64,000 nt of DNA from Methylovorus mays (GTDB taxonomy: Bacteria; Pseudomonadota; Gammaproteobacteria; Burkholderiales; Methylophilaceae): NCBI RefSeq assembly GCF_020531915.1, contig NZ_JAJAVG010000008.1, positions 124,001 to 188,000 of the forward strand. The letters are read 5' to 3'. Shown piece after piece: positions 1 through 8,632 of this stretch. Within the stretch, counting starts at the first letter, position 1; each line of letters begins with the position of its first letter. Both the position numbers and the translations under genes were made by a program. The notes beneath the pieces were generated by a model. That model was not told where the DNA came from. It worked only from the letters and a program-made list of their open reading frames with translations, and searched no databases.

Positions 1-756
1 CTTGCCGCTGGCGCCGTACTTGGGCACGCTCACCGGCATGCCGACGCTGACATAGGGCAGTACTTCCAAAGGCGCGCTGATTTCCAGCCAGAGCGGATGC
101 AGGCGGCCGATACGGTATATCGGCGCCGACAGATCCACGCGCTGGCCAACGGCGGCGAGTTGCTCCAGCACCTGCCCGGCGGCCGGGGCGGTGAGCGTAA
201 TGCCACTCGTCATGCGGCCGGATTTTTCCAGCTGGGCAATCCCACCCGCGCCCATGCCTGCCAGCTGCAAGGCCTGCTTGCGCTGATTGAGCAGCGCGCT
301 CAGCTCTTCCTGCCCGCTTTGCGTGGTCTGGAAACGGCGCTTGGCGATAATGCCATCCTGATACAGCTCCTGATCGCGCTTGAGGTTGTTTTGCGCCAGG
401 CGATATTGCGTGAGTGCCTGCAGGTAATCGCGCTGCAGGGCGATCAGCTCGGGGCTGCTGATATGCGCCAGTGGCTGCCCGGCTTTGACATCCTCACCCG
501 CGGCCACATACAGGGTATCCACGAGGCCGGATTGCGGAGCGGAGACCATGCGCTCCTGCCCGATGGGGATCATGATTTCGGCAGGCAGGCGATGGCTGCT
601 GACCGGCGTATTGCGCCCCAGGGCGGCGACGCGGATGCCCAGCGTGTTTTGTTGTGTTTCGGTAAAGGCGATATCCGCCGCTTGCACCAGCTGGCCGGGC
701 AACAAGGCCAGCATCAGGGTCCATATCCACATTGTCTGTTTCATATTCTTCTTCAT
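1..756 (-). CDS. RND efflux periplasmic adaptor (CusB/CzcB-like), partial
   Basis: Periplasmic membrane-fusion subunit that would join an inner-membrane RND pump to the TolC-type channel encoded just upstream. 252 codons are visible from the ATG; the C-terminus lies beyond the left edge. Residues 1-27 form a signal peptide (MKKNMKQTMWIW...LVQA). The lipoyl-like half-motifs flank a coiled-coil hairpin: SAPQSGLVDTLYVAAGEDV before it, and a second half ending GQRVDLSAPIYRIG after it. The ATG overlaps the stop of the TolC gene (ATGA), so the two are translationally coupled. No His/Met-rich metal-binding extension is seen in the visible part. The pump gene is expected beyond the edge. The metal-efflux call rests on sequence type and the His-rich neighbour. 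Confidence 0.85.
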   Translation of the reverse strand, partial: MKKNMKQTMWIWTLMLALLPGQLVQAADIAFTETQQNTLGIRVAALGRNTPVSSHRLPAEIMIPIGQERMVSAPQSGLVDTLYVAAGEDVKAGQPLAHISSPELIALQRDYLQALTQYRLAQNNLKRDQELYQDGIIAKRRFQTTQSGQEELSALLNQRKQALQLAGMGAGGIAQLEKSGRMTSGITLTAPAAGQVLEQLAAVGQRVDLSAPIYRIGRLHPLWLEISAPLEVLPYVSVGMPVSVPKYGASGK

Positions 757-2054
757 GGTAATACTCCAACCGCCTGGTTATAGCGGGCAATGTCCCATTG
801 CAGCTGTATGCGCCGGGTAGTGAGTGCGCGCTCAGCCTCGTAGGCCAGCGCCTGTATGCGCATCAGGCCGACCAGGTCGGTTTCGCCGAGCTGGAAGGCC
901 TTGTTGGCGAGTCGCAGGTTTTCCTGGGCCAGCGCCTGCTGACGCGTGACCATCTCGAGCTCGGCGCGGCTGACCGTGAGGTTGTGCTCGGCTTCGTGCA
1001 TGGCGGTTTCGAGTTGATAGATCAGGCTGTCGCGAGCACTCTGGGCACGGCCGACTTCCATCTCGGCCGCAGCCTCAATGGGGGCGGCGCGCACCGGACT
1101 ATCCAGCGGAATGCGCAACTTGAGGCCTATGCTGTCGTTAAAGGCATTTTCAAATGGGCCGCGCTGGCTGCGCGCATTCAGGATGACTTGCGGATTTTCA
1201 CGCCGCTCCAGCCGGGCCAGCTCGCGCGCCTGCTGGGTGAGGCCCAGCCGTGACATGGCTTCGCGGTAGTAGGGATGCTGCTCGCTGTAATCTTCCAGCG
1301 CAGACTGCGCTTCATCCAGCTGCTGCGGCATGGTGTGCAAACCCGTGAGGATGATGTAACGATGCCGCGCATGCATGAGCTCGGCCTCGGCCCGCAAGCG
1401 CCCGGTTTCGGCAATGATGCGCTCGTTCTGCGCCAGCATGAGATCGGTCTTGGCAAGCTCGCCCGCCTCAAAGCGCCGCTGCACATCGTGCTCCAGCGCC
1501 ATGGCGGTGTTCAAGCGCAGGTCGGCCAGCTCCAGGGCATTGGCATTCATGCGGATATCCCAGATGGCCTCGCGCACATAGCCAGCCACCTGCAACTTGA
1601 GGCTGTCGCGGCTGGCGGCCAAGTCTTCATCGGCGGCATCGGCCACATGTTTGCGGGCATTGCGCTGGCCTTGCAGCCAGACTGGCAGCTCGACTTCGGC
1701 CTGCCAGTCGCGCTCACCGCGGCCACTGCCGACGGCGTCGTTCTGCGCGCTCATGCCGACGGCAGGTGCCTGTGGCAGGAACGATGTTGCCACGGTGCGG
1801 CGCGCGCGCACTTCGGCCATGCGGGCTGCCAATATCGGCTGGGTAGGGTTACGTAAATAGGCTTTCTCAACCACCTCATGCAGGCTCAAGGCCGCATCGG
1901 GTTCAACAACATCGGTGTGCAGGACATCAGCATGGCGAGCATCGGCGGCCAATGGCGCCGCCAGCACGATCCCGGCCCCCATGCCGCCCACGCATGACAT
2001 GCCTATGCAAAACATATATGGCATAGCACGCCCAAACAGGCGTTTCTGGTACAT
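753..2054 (-). CDS. TolC-family outer membrane efflux protein (CzcC/CusC-like)
   Basis: Outer-membrane channel of a tripartite efflux system, 433 aa, the usual length for the family. The N-terminus carries a signal peptide of about 33 residues (ends near VLAAPLAADA). Two outer-membrane efflux repeats follow, with long amphipathic helices rich in Ala, Glu and Arg, for example around LRLANKAFQLGETDLVGLMR near the C-terminus. The start is supported by AGGAGA seven bases before the ATG. It sits between the His-rich small protein gene (57-base gap) and the adaptor gene (ATGA overlap), so the three form one operon. Metal specificity cannot be read from the channel. Confidence 0.88.
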   Translation of the reverse strand: MYQKRLFGRAMPYMFCIGMSCVGGMGAGIVLAAPLAADARHADVLHTDVVEPDAALSLHEVVEKAYLRNPTQPILAARMAEVRARRTVATSFLPQAPAVGMSAQNDAVGSGRGERDWQAEVELPVWLQGQRNARKHVADAADEDLAASRDSLKLQVAGYVREAIWDIRMNANALELADLRLNTAMALEHDVQRRFEAGELAKTDLMLAQNERIIAETGRLRAEAELMHARHRYIILTGLHTMPQQLDEAQSALEDYSEQHPYYREAMSRLGLTQQARELARLERRENPQVILNARSQRGPFENAFNDSIGLKLRIPLDSPVRAAPIEAAAEMEVGRAQSARDSLIYQLETAMHEAEHNLTVSRAELEMVTRQQALAQENLRLANKAFQLGETDLVGLMRIQALAYEAERALTTRRIQLQWDIARYNQAVGVLP

Positions 2055-2111
2055 AGATTTCTCCTGAAGCTATTATCTGGCGCAGCTTTTCGCTGCGTTC
2101 AATGCAATAAC

Positions 2112-2510
2112 TCAGGCGAGAGGTGGCGCTCGGGAAAGGTAAGGCGAATAAACCTGCAGACGTCTGGCATGCGTGCCAGACACAGGGGGGAAGTGACGTT
2201 TGCTGGCGGGGACTGCCAGCAGTAACACGAGAACCAACACCAGCATGGGTGCCTGAATCAAGAGATCCTGATCATTCTTGAGGCCGTGCTCGACAGTGAC
2301 CGTATGCAGGGCGGCATGCCCCATGCTGACATGATCGGCAGCGGCATGCATCTCGGGCACATCGATATCCACTGCATGCATGTGCAGGCCATGGCCCTGA
2401 TCTTCTGCATTCAATTCCAGATGCCCATGAATGAACGGCGCAAAGACTTGCAACAGGGCAAGCCAGAGCACGATGACTACAGACATGGATTTGAATGGAC
2501 GGCGCAGCAT
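2112..2510 (-). CDS. Small His-rich membrane protein heading efflux operon
   Basis: 132-aa protein of no family I recognise with certainty. A hydrophobic N-terminal segment (residues 10-28) is followed by a stretch of about 50 residues holding ten histidines (HGH, GHGLHMH, MHAAADH), then a second hydrophobic segment (LVLVLVLLLAV) and a basic tail ending YLSRAPPLA. This suggests a two-span protein with a His-rich periplasmic loop able to bind metal ions (inference). It is first in the operon with the TolC-like and adaptor genes, which favours a role in metal sensing, buffering or delivery. A second small protein with a similar two-hydrophobic-segment plan and an RPPLL tail sits upstream of the other efflux operon at 48126-48413. 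Confidence 0.7.
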   Translation of the reverse strand: MLRRPFKSMSVVIVLWLALLQVFAPFIHGHLELNAEDQGHGLHMHAVDIDVPEMHAAADHVSMGHAALHTVTVEHGLKNDQDLLIQAPMLVLVLVLLLAVPASKRHFPPVSGTHARRLQVYSPYLSRAPPLA

Positions 2511-2838
2511 GCGGCAAATCTAACAAATTAAGGGGGTACTGGCAAATGAAGTCTGCGTCACAAGGCAGTTTATTTTTTCTAACAAAAATAATGACATACC
2601 CAACAGTATTCAGAATGACAGCCGATACTGCCTATAACACCGCATGTTTTGCAGGATGGCCAGGGCTGCATATTCGCCTGCCATCGGGATGGAAGTAGCC
2701 AGGCTATCCGCAGCCATTATTTTTTATGGGTAGCACGTACGCCGCAACTTGGCTACTATGGCGCTTGTAACAAATCTTTACAATTGGCTTTACCGCATCA
2801 AGAAACAGCATCACCTCACAGCAGGAGGTCGTTTTGGC
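2511..2838. other. Intergenic region between divergent efflux and kinase operons
   Basis: A 328-base gap between the start of the His-rich protein gene (minus) and the start of the CHASE3 kinase (plus). It must hold both promoters, but I see no convincing -35/-10 pair, inverted repeat or RNA structure. It is locally AT-rich at about 2560-2620. No short coding frame in it looks real. Confidence 0.5.
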
Positions 2839-4218
2839 ATGAAACCGGTAATCAAGCAGTTGCTCACTTCGATTGGGATGGGCGTCGCCATGCTGCTGCT
2901 GGCCACGATCGCCTATCTGTCCTATACCCGTACCGAACATTTCGTGGCCAGCTCACGTTGGGTCGACCACACCTATACCGTGCTGATACAGCTGGATAAA
3001 GTCACTGCGGGCATCAAAGAAGCCGAGTCGAGCGAGCGCGGCTACCTGCTGACCAATGACCCGCATTTTTTTCACCTTTATGAAGAGGTCGTGCACAAGC
3101 TGCCCGCCGACATGCAAAAACTGCAGTCACTGACAGCCGACAACCCGATTCAGCAGCGCCAGGTCGTGGCCTTCAATGCGCGCGTGCAGAACAAGCTGGA
3201 TTCCATGCGCGACATTATTTCCACCAAGCTGGAATATCATCGCCTGGCGACGGACCCGGTCTTTCTGGGCATGCTGAATACCGGCAAGCAGATCATGCAG
3301 GACATCCGCATGCAGGCCGCCAACATTCTGAATACCGAACAAAGCCTGCTGAGGCAGCGTTTGAAAGCCATGGAAGACGAAGCCGCCTCAACCCGGCAAT
3401 GGATTTTGATCGGCAACCTGCTGGCCGCCTGCATGCTGGGCCTGAGCTTCTGGCTCTTGATCAAGGAAATCCAGAGTCGCGAGCGGGCGCAACGCAAAGC
3501 CGAGGCCACCGCCTCGCAGCTCGAAATCACCAACCGTGAACTGGAGAGCTTCAGTTATTCCGTCTCGCATGACTTGCGGGCGCCCTTGCGCGCGATTGAC
3601 GGTTACTCGCGCATGTTTGAGGAAGACTACAGCGACAAGCTGGATGAAGAAGGTTTGCGCCTGCTGTCGGTAGTGCGCAGCAATAGTCGCAAGATGGGGC
3701 AGTTGATCGATGACCTGCTGCAATTCGCGCGCTCTGGCCGCAAGCAGATTGAGGCCGAGCCCATCAATATGCCCACGCTGATACACGAGGTATGGCTGGA
3801 GGTCACGGCCGACCAGATGGCACATAACACCCAGCTCGAATTGCAACAGCTGCTGACGGTACATGCCGATCGTGCGCTGATCCGGCAGGTGCTGATCAAC
3901 CTGCTCTCCAACGCGGTCAAGTACAGCAAAACCAAGCCGGAGCCCAAGGTGGTTGTGCGCTCCAGCCACAACCGCAACACGGTGAGTTACGAAATAGAAG
4001 ATAACGGTGTCGGCTTTGACATGCGGTATTACAACAAGCTGTTTGGTGTATTTCAGCGCTTGCACAGTGCTGATGAATTTCCCGGGACCGGCGTCGGGCT
4101 CGCCATTGTGCAGCGCATCATCGTGCGGCATGGCGGCCAGGTCTGGGGCAAAAGTACGCTAGGCGAAGGCAGTGTGTTTGGATTCAGCTTACCCTGGAAG
4201 GAACCTCATCATGGATGA
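2839..4218 (+). CDS. CHASE3-domain sensor histidine kinase
   Basis: Membrane-bound sensor kinase, 459 aa from the ATG at 2839, chosen because AGGAGG lies ten bases upstream; an in-frame ATG 30 codons earlier has no such site. Order: TM1 (about 9-31), a periplasmic CHASE3-type helical domain (about 36-170, with the family-like stretch [13 protein letters not shown]), TM2 (188-209), a short linker, a HisKA domain with phospho-acceptor His244 in [15 protein letters not shown], then an HATPase domain with N-box LLSNAVKYS and G-boxes DNGVGF and GTGVGLAI. The kinase core is of the bacteriophytochrome (Cph1-like) type. The stop overlaps the response regulator gene by 8 bases. CHASE3 ligands are generally unknown. 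Confidence 0.9.
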   Translation: MKPVIKQLLTSIGMGVAMLLLATIAYLSYTRTEHFVASSRWVDHTYTVLIQLDKVTAGIKEAESSERGYLLTNDPHFFHLYEEVVHKLPADMQKLQSLTADNPIQQRQVVAFNARVQNKLDSMRDIISTKLEYHRLATDPVFLGMLNTGKQIMQDIRMQAANILNTEQSLLRQRLKAMEDEAASTRQWILIGNLLAACMLGLSFWLLIKEIQSRERAQRKAEATASQLEITNRELESFSYSVSHDLRAPLRAIDGYSRMFEEDYSDKLDEEGLRLLSVVRSNSRKMGQLIDDLLQFARSGRKQIEAEPINMPTLIHEVWLEVTADQMAHNTQLELQQLLTVHADRALIRQVLINLLSNAVKYSKTKPEPKVVVRSSHNRNTVSYEIEDNGVGFDMRYYNKLFGVFQRLHSADEFPGTGVGLAIVQRIIVRHGGQVWGKSTLGEGSVFGFSLPWKEPHHG

Positions 4219-4657
4219 TTTGCAACAAGTACAGATCCTGCTGGTCGAAGATAGCGAGACCGACGCCGAAATGACCCGACGCGCACTCAAGAAAATCGGC
4301 CTGACCAATGAAATACTGTGGCTGAAAGATGGTCAGGAGGCACTGGATTTTGTATTCCGGCAGGGTGCATTCGAGCACAGAGCCAAGCACTCGCCCAAGC
4401 TGATTTTGCTGGACCTGAAAATGCCCAGGGTAGATGGCATCGAAGTATTGCAGCAAATCAAGAAATCCGAAGAAACACGCATGATCCCGGTGGTGATGCT
4501 GACGTCCAGCGCTGAGGAGCGCGATATCGTCAAAAGCTACGAGCTGGGCGTGAACAGTTATCTGGTCAAGCCAGTCGAATTTGACCAGTTTGTGGAGGAA
4601 GTGTCCAAAGTGGGTTGCTACTGGGCAATATTGAACAAGATCCCGCAGTACCAGTAA
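4211..4657 (+). CDS. Single-domain response regulator (Rcp1-like)
   Basis: Stand-alone receiver domain of 148 aa with no output domain. The acidic pair is at [13 protein letters not shown], the phospho-acceptor is Asp68 in [13 protein letters not shown], the switch Thr/Ser is in [10 protein letters not shown], and the conserved Lys120 is in LVKPVEF. The insert between beta-2 and Asp68 ([18 protein letters not shown]) is typical of Rcp1-type regulators that pair with phytochrome-like kinases. The start ATG lies inside the end of the kinase gene with GGAAGG upstream, so kinase and regulator are translationally coupled and are very likely partners (inference). It could pass phosphate to the next protein or act by protein contact. 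Confidence 0.9.
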   Translation: MDDLQQVQILLVEDSETDAEMTRRALKKIGLTNEILWLKDGQEALDFVFRQGAFEHRAKHSPKLILLDLKMPRVDGIEVLQQIKKSEETRMIPVVMLTSSAEERDIVKSYELGVNSYLVKPVEFDQFVEEVSKVGCYWAILNKIPQYQ

Positions 4658-4706
4658 CGACTGGCAAACAGCCCTGGCCTCAAAACCGGGGAATAGGGGG
4701 AACCAA

Positions 4707-7175
4707 ATGTTGCGTATCCTGATGGTGGAGGATAGTCCGACTGATGCCGAGCTCGCGCTGCGGGAGCTGAAGCGCGCCGGAATGGCGTGCGAATTCATGC
4801 GGGTAGAAACCGAGAAGGATTTCCGCGACCAGATTCAGGACTATCAACCGCAGCTGATTCTTTCCGATTATTCCCTGCCGCAGTTTGACGGCATGTCGGC
4901 ACTGCATATTGCACGCGAAGTGGCCCCGGAAATTCCCTTCATTTTTGTCTCCGGCACCATAGGCGAGGAAACCGCCATTCTCTCGCTCAAGAATGGCGCC
5001 ACAGACTACATCATCAAGAATAACCTCAGCCGACTGCCCAGTGCGGTGAGTTCGGCGCTAGAACGGGCCCAAGAAAAAGCCCTGCATCGGCGCATGGAAC
5101 GCGAGCTTGAAAACAGTAACCGCCTGTTTCGGGTGTTCATGCAGAACCTGCCCGCCATTGCCTTCATTAAGGATCAGCACGGCCAGTATATTTTTGCCAA
5201 CGCCAGCACCGTCGATGCGCTGCAAATGCCGCATGAGGAGATCATCGGCAAGCAAGACACCATGCTGTTTCCGCCTCAGCTGGCGCAGGAAATACGGGCT
5301 GCCGAGCAGCAGATGCTGGCACAGGGCGAGGCGATCCAGCATGTCCGCCAGTTTCCACAGGCAGATGATGTCAAGCTGTGGCTGCTCACCACCTTCCCCG
5401 TGCAGGACATAGATGGCAATTTCAATCACATCGGTGGCATCGGCATCGACATCACCGAGCAGCGCAAGGTAGAAGAAGCGCTGCTGCTACGTAACCACGC
5501 CATTGAAGCCAGCGCGACGCCGATTCTGATTGTGGATGTGACGCAATCTGCCATGCCGCTGATCTATGTGAACCGGGCGTTTGAACTGGTAACGGGCTAT
5601 TCAGCGCAGGAGGCCATCGGCCGCAATTGCCGCTTTTTGCAGGGGCATGACCGCGATCAACCCGAGCTGGAAAAAATACGCACGGCGATACGCGAGCGCT
5701 GCCCCGGCAACGCCATCCTGCGCAATTATCGCAAGGATGGCAGCCTGTTCTGGAACGAGCTGTATGTGGCGCCAGTGCCTGACCCCCATGGCGGCGAGCC
5801 ACGCTATTTTGTTGGTGTGCAAAAAGACATCACCGAGATCCGGCAATATCAGGAAGCCCTGGAACGGCAGGCGAATTACGATGCGTTGACCGGGCTGGCC
5901 AACCGCAACCTGCTGAAAGAACGCATGCAGCAGGCCATCAGCGAGGCGCGCCGCCACAACTGGGCATTCAGCGTGGCCTTTGTGGACATTGATAATTTCA
6001 AGCGGGTGAATGACAGCATGGGACACGGCGCGGGCGATGAGTTGATCCGCCTGTTGGGCCAGCGCTTGCAATCCTGCCTGCGCGATGGCGATACCGTGGC
6101 GCGGCTGGGCGGCGATGAATTTGTCCTGCTGCTCACCAGCCAGTCGCTGGATGAAAGCATCCATACCGTGGTGCAACGCATACGCAACACCATCATCAAC
6201 CCCTTCATCATCAGCGGCAAACAGCTCACCATCACCTGCAGCATCGGGCTGGCCAACTTTCCACATGATGGCCGCAATGCCGATACGTTGCTATCGAATG
6301 CGGATAGCGCCATGTATCAGGCCAAAGCCAGCGGCAGCAATAATTTCCGTTTTTACGCCAAGGAGATGAATGCCGAGTTGGGCCACCGGCTGTCACTGGA
6401 AAACGATTTATGGCACGCGCTGGAAAAGCAGCAACTGGTGCTGCATTATCAGCCGCAGGTGTGCATGCGCAATAGCCAGATCATTGGCATGGAAGCCCTG
6501 ATACGCTGGCAGCATCCCAATCTGGGCCTGATTCCGCCGCTGCAATTCATTCCGCTATCGGAGGATGATGGCCTGATTGTGCCGATCGGTATCTGGGTCA
6601 TGGAAACCGCCGCACAGCAGAATCGCCAATTGCAGCTGGCTGGTTATCCACCCATACGCGTAGCGGTGAACCTCTCCGTGCGACAACTGGAACAAAAAGA
6701 CCTGGTGCACTGCATCGAAAAAACCCTGCAGCATTCCGGCCTGGACCCGCAATGCCTGGAGCTGGAAATTACCGAGAGCATGCTGATGCACAACATCGAG
6801 GAATCCATCATCACCTTGAACCGGATCAGCGAGCTCGGGGTGCAGCTATCGCTGGATGATTTTGGCACCGGCTATTCCAGCCTGTCTTACCTCAAGCGCC
6901 TGCCCATCAATCGGCTGAAGATAGACAAGTCCTTCATCAATGACATCACCACCACGTATAACGATGCCATTATTGCGCGCTCCATCATCGCCCTGGCCCA
7001 TAGCCTGGAGATACAGGTGATTGCCGAAGGTGTGGAGTCCGTGGATCAATACGCCTTCCTGCTGGAGAATGGTTGCGACGAGGTGCAGGGGTATCTGCTC
7101 AGTCGCCCGCGGCCGTTTGCCGAGATCGAAGCCTTGCTGCAAAGCGGCGGGCGCCTGGCCTTGCCTGAGGTTTAA
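4707..7175 (+). CDS. REC-PAS-LOV-GGDEF-EAL c-di-GMP signalling protein
   Basis: 822-aa soluble protein predicted to make and/or degrade cyclic di-GMP. Order: receiver domain (1-125, Asp54 in LILSDYSLPQFDG), PAS (about 135-255), a second PAS with full LOV signature (about 265-375), GGDEF (GGDEF at 468-472 with an inhibitory site R459xxD462), and EAL (E596-A-L, with the catalytic Asn, Glu, DD, Lys and Gln motifs VAVNLSVRQ, LEITESML, LDDFGTGYS, IDKSF and VQGYLLSRP). The LOV part has GRNCRFLQG with photoactive-type Cys308 and flavin contacts Asn307, Arg309, Gln312, Arg325, Asn340, Asn350 and Gln372. Both enzymatic halves look intact. It follows the kinase/regulator pair, so phosphorylation and blue light may both act on it (inference). 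Confidence 0.93.
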   Translation: MLRILMVEDSPTDAELALRELKRAGMACEFMRVETEKDFRDQIQDYQPQLILSDYSLPQFDGMSALHIAREVAPEIPFIFVSGTIGEETAILSLKNGATDYIIKNNLSRLPSAVSSALERAQEKALHRRMERELENSNRLFRVFMQNLPAIAFIKDQHGQYIFANASTVDALQMPHEEIIGKQDTMLFPPQLAQEIRAAEQQMLAQGEAIQHVRQFPQADDVKLWLLTTFPVQDIDGNFNHIGGIGIDITEQRKVEEALLLRNHAIEASATPILIVDVTQSAMPLIYVNRAFELVTGYSAQEAIGRNCRFLQGHDRDQPELEKIRTAIRERCPGNAILRNYRKDGSLFWNELYVAPVPDPHGGEPRYFVGVQKDITEIRQYQEALERQANYDALTGLANRNLLKERMQQAISEARRHNWAFSVAFVDIDNFKRVNDSMGHGAGDELIRLLGQRLQSCLRDGDTVARLGGDEFVLLLTSQSLDESIHTVVQRIRNTIINPFIISGKQLTITCSIGLANFPHDGRNADTLLSNADSAMYQAKASGSNNFRFYAKEMNAELGHRLSLENDLWHALEKQQLVLHYQPQVCMRNSQIIGMEALIRWQHPNLGLIPPLQFIPLSEDDGLIVPIGIWVMETAAQQNRQLQLAGYPPIRVAVNLSVRQLEQKDLVHCIEKTLQHSGLDPQCLELEITESMLMHNIEESIITLNRISELGVQLSLDDFGTGYSSLSYLKRLPINRLKIDKSFINDITTTYNDAIIARSIIALAHSLEIQVIAEGVESVDQYAFLLENGCDEVQGYLLSRPRPFAEIEALLQSGGRLALPEV

Positions 7176-7228
7176 GTTTTTTTTAATCGTGTTAAGGTAA
7201 GAGCCAGCATCTCAACTGCGTTCACGAT

Positions 7229-8494
7229 TTATTCAGACATCAATAGCTGGTTGTGGTCGGTCTTGAGGTAAAAGCGACCATCAGCATCAATCTTCACCAC
7301 GCGAATGCGGTAACCACTCAACACCGGCTCGGCATACACCAGACGATGCCCTTCCTTTTTCATGTGATACAGCGTCGTGGTGGCCATGCCCGCCACAAAA
7401 AAGCTGTTTTCCCAATAGGCATTGCGGCCTGACTTGGGATAACGCGCCATCGAGCCCACGCCTATGGAGGGCACAAAGGTGAAGATGGGCTTTTCGTAGC
7501 CATCATGGCCGTTGTAGCTATTGCCGTAATAATCGCCATTGCCATCGCGTTCATACATGGTGCCGTAACTCACCAGCGGCCAGCCATAATTGGAGCCTTC
7601 ACGTATCAGATTGATCTCATCACCACCGCGCGGACCGTGCTCGGTTTCCCATAAATCGCCTGCTTCGTGGTCAAAATACAAGCCACCAGAAGGTGAACGC
7701 AGACCGGAGGCATACAAATCCACGCTGCCGGTCTTGGTGTTGATTTTCATCAGCTTGCCCAAGGAGGTGGAAGTATCCTGTACGCCCTGGGGTTTGCCAA
7801 AATCCCCGATGGCCAGGTATACAACTTCATCACTCTCTCCCAGCGCCAGCTTGCCGCCCGCCTGCATGCCCAAAAAAGGCTCCTTGATCGCGGGGGAGCT
7901 AGTGAAGATATCGCGCTTGTACACCAGGCGGCTATTCACCACGTCCAGCGTAAATTCCGACACGGCCAGACGCGCGCCATTCTGCATGTCGTCCCATACG
8001 ATGTAGCTGACATAGAGAGAATTATTCACCCGCAGGCTGTCCTTCACGCCGGACGACCCCTGGCAGTACACCAGCGGCTTGACGTCATCATCGTCCTCAT
8101 CGGATTTGCTCAAGCGCTGCGGGGATTGGGTGCGCTCGATGTCATTGTCATCCAGTGCGGTAAAGTAGGCTTCGCCACATTTGCTGATAAACAGAAAGCG
8201 CTTGTTGCCCAGGATTTCAAAAGGCCCGGAGGGAAACTCGTCGTCAATCGGCAGATTATAAATGCGGAGGTTTTCGGTGCCGAACACCGAGCCTATTTTG
8301 GCGGTCTGGTCCGGCAGGATTTCATCAATGCTGAGGCTTTCAAAACCATCTTCAAACGGCCACCACTTCATGCGGTACTGATTGGCACCCAGCATGAACA
8401 AGCCGATGACCATCACGATAAAGAGCAGAACTTTGATAATTTTTTTTCGGTTGAAATGCATGCTTTCTTTCGCCATGCGCAAGCCCCGCTGCAC
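7229..8494 (-). CDS. Membrane-anchored PQQ-type sugar (glucose/sorbosone) dehydrogenase-like protein
   Basis: 421 aa from a GTG (AAGG five bases upstream); ATG codons at 8476 and 8461 are alternatives and the start is uncertain. One N-terminal membrane segment (KVLLFIVMVIGLFMLGA) is followed by a beta-propeller of the glucose/sorbosone dehydrogenase family. Recognisable blades are GLRSPSGGLYFD, LWETEHGPRGGDEINL and SNYGWPLVSYGTMYE. In this family the propeller oxidises sugars with PQQ in the periplasm, but many members have unknown substrates and some lack PQQ. I cannot confirm the PQQ ligands by eye. It is convergent with the GGDEF-EAL gene and divergent from the HPP gene, so it is a single-gene unit. 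Confidence 0.8.
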   Translation of the reverse strand: MQRGLRMAKESMHFNRKKIIKVLLFIVMVIGLFMLGANQYRMKWWPFEDGFESLSIDEILPDQTAKIGSVFGTENLRIYNLPIDDEFPSGPFEILGNKRFLFISKCGEAYFTALDDNDIERTQSPQRLSKSDEDDDDVKPLVYCQGSSGVKDSLRVNNSLYVSYIVWDDMQNGARLAVSEFTLDVVNSRLVYKRDIFTSSPAIKEPFLGMQAGGKLALGESDEVVYLAIGDFGKPQGVQDTSTSLGKLMKINTKTGSVDLYASGLRSPSGGLYFDHEAGDLWETEHGPRGGDEINLIREGSNYGWPLVSYGTMYERDGNGDYYGNSYNGHDGYEKPIFTFVPSIGVGSMARYPKSGRNAYWENSFFVAGMATTTLYHMKKEGHRLVYAEPVLSGYRIRVVKIDADGRFYLKTDHNQLLMSE

Positions 8495-8632
8495 ATCGCC
8501 TTATTTATTGTTTTATTACCGACCGCCACCCGCGCGCATAGTTTCCTTGGGCGGGTGATTTTCCCGGCATTCCGCACCATTGTAGTGCCGCTACGGTAAA
8601 ATACCACTTTCGACTTTGGCCTCGCCTGCCCC

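Noticed and set aside
2749-2838. Extra 30-residue N-terminus on the CHASE3 kinase
   Set aside because: The ATG at 2839 has a full AGGAGG, and the extension lacks any conserved feature and would precede the first membrane segment.
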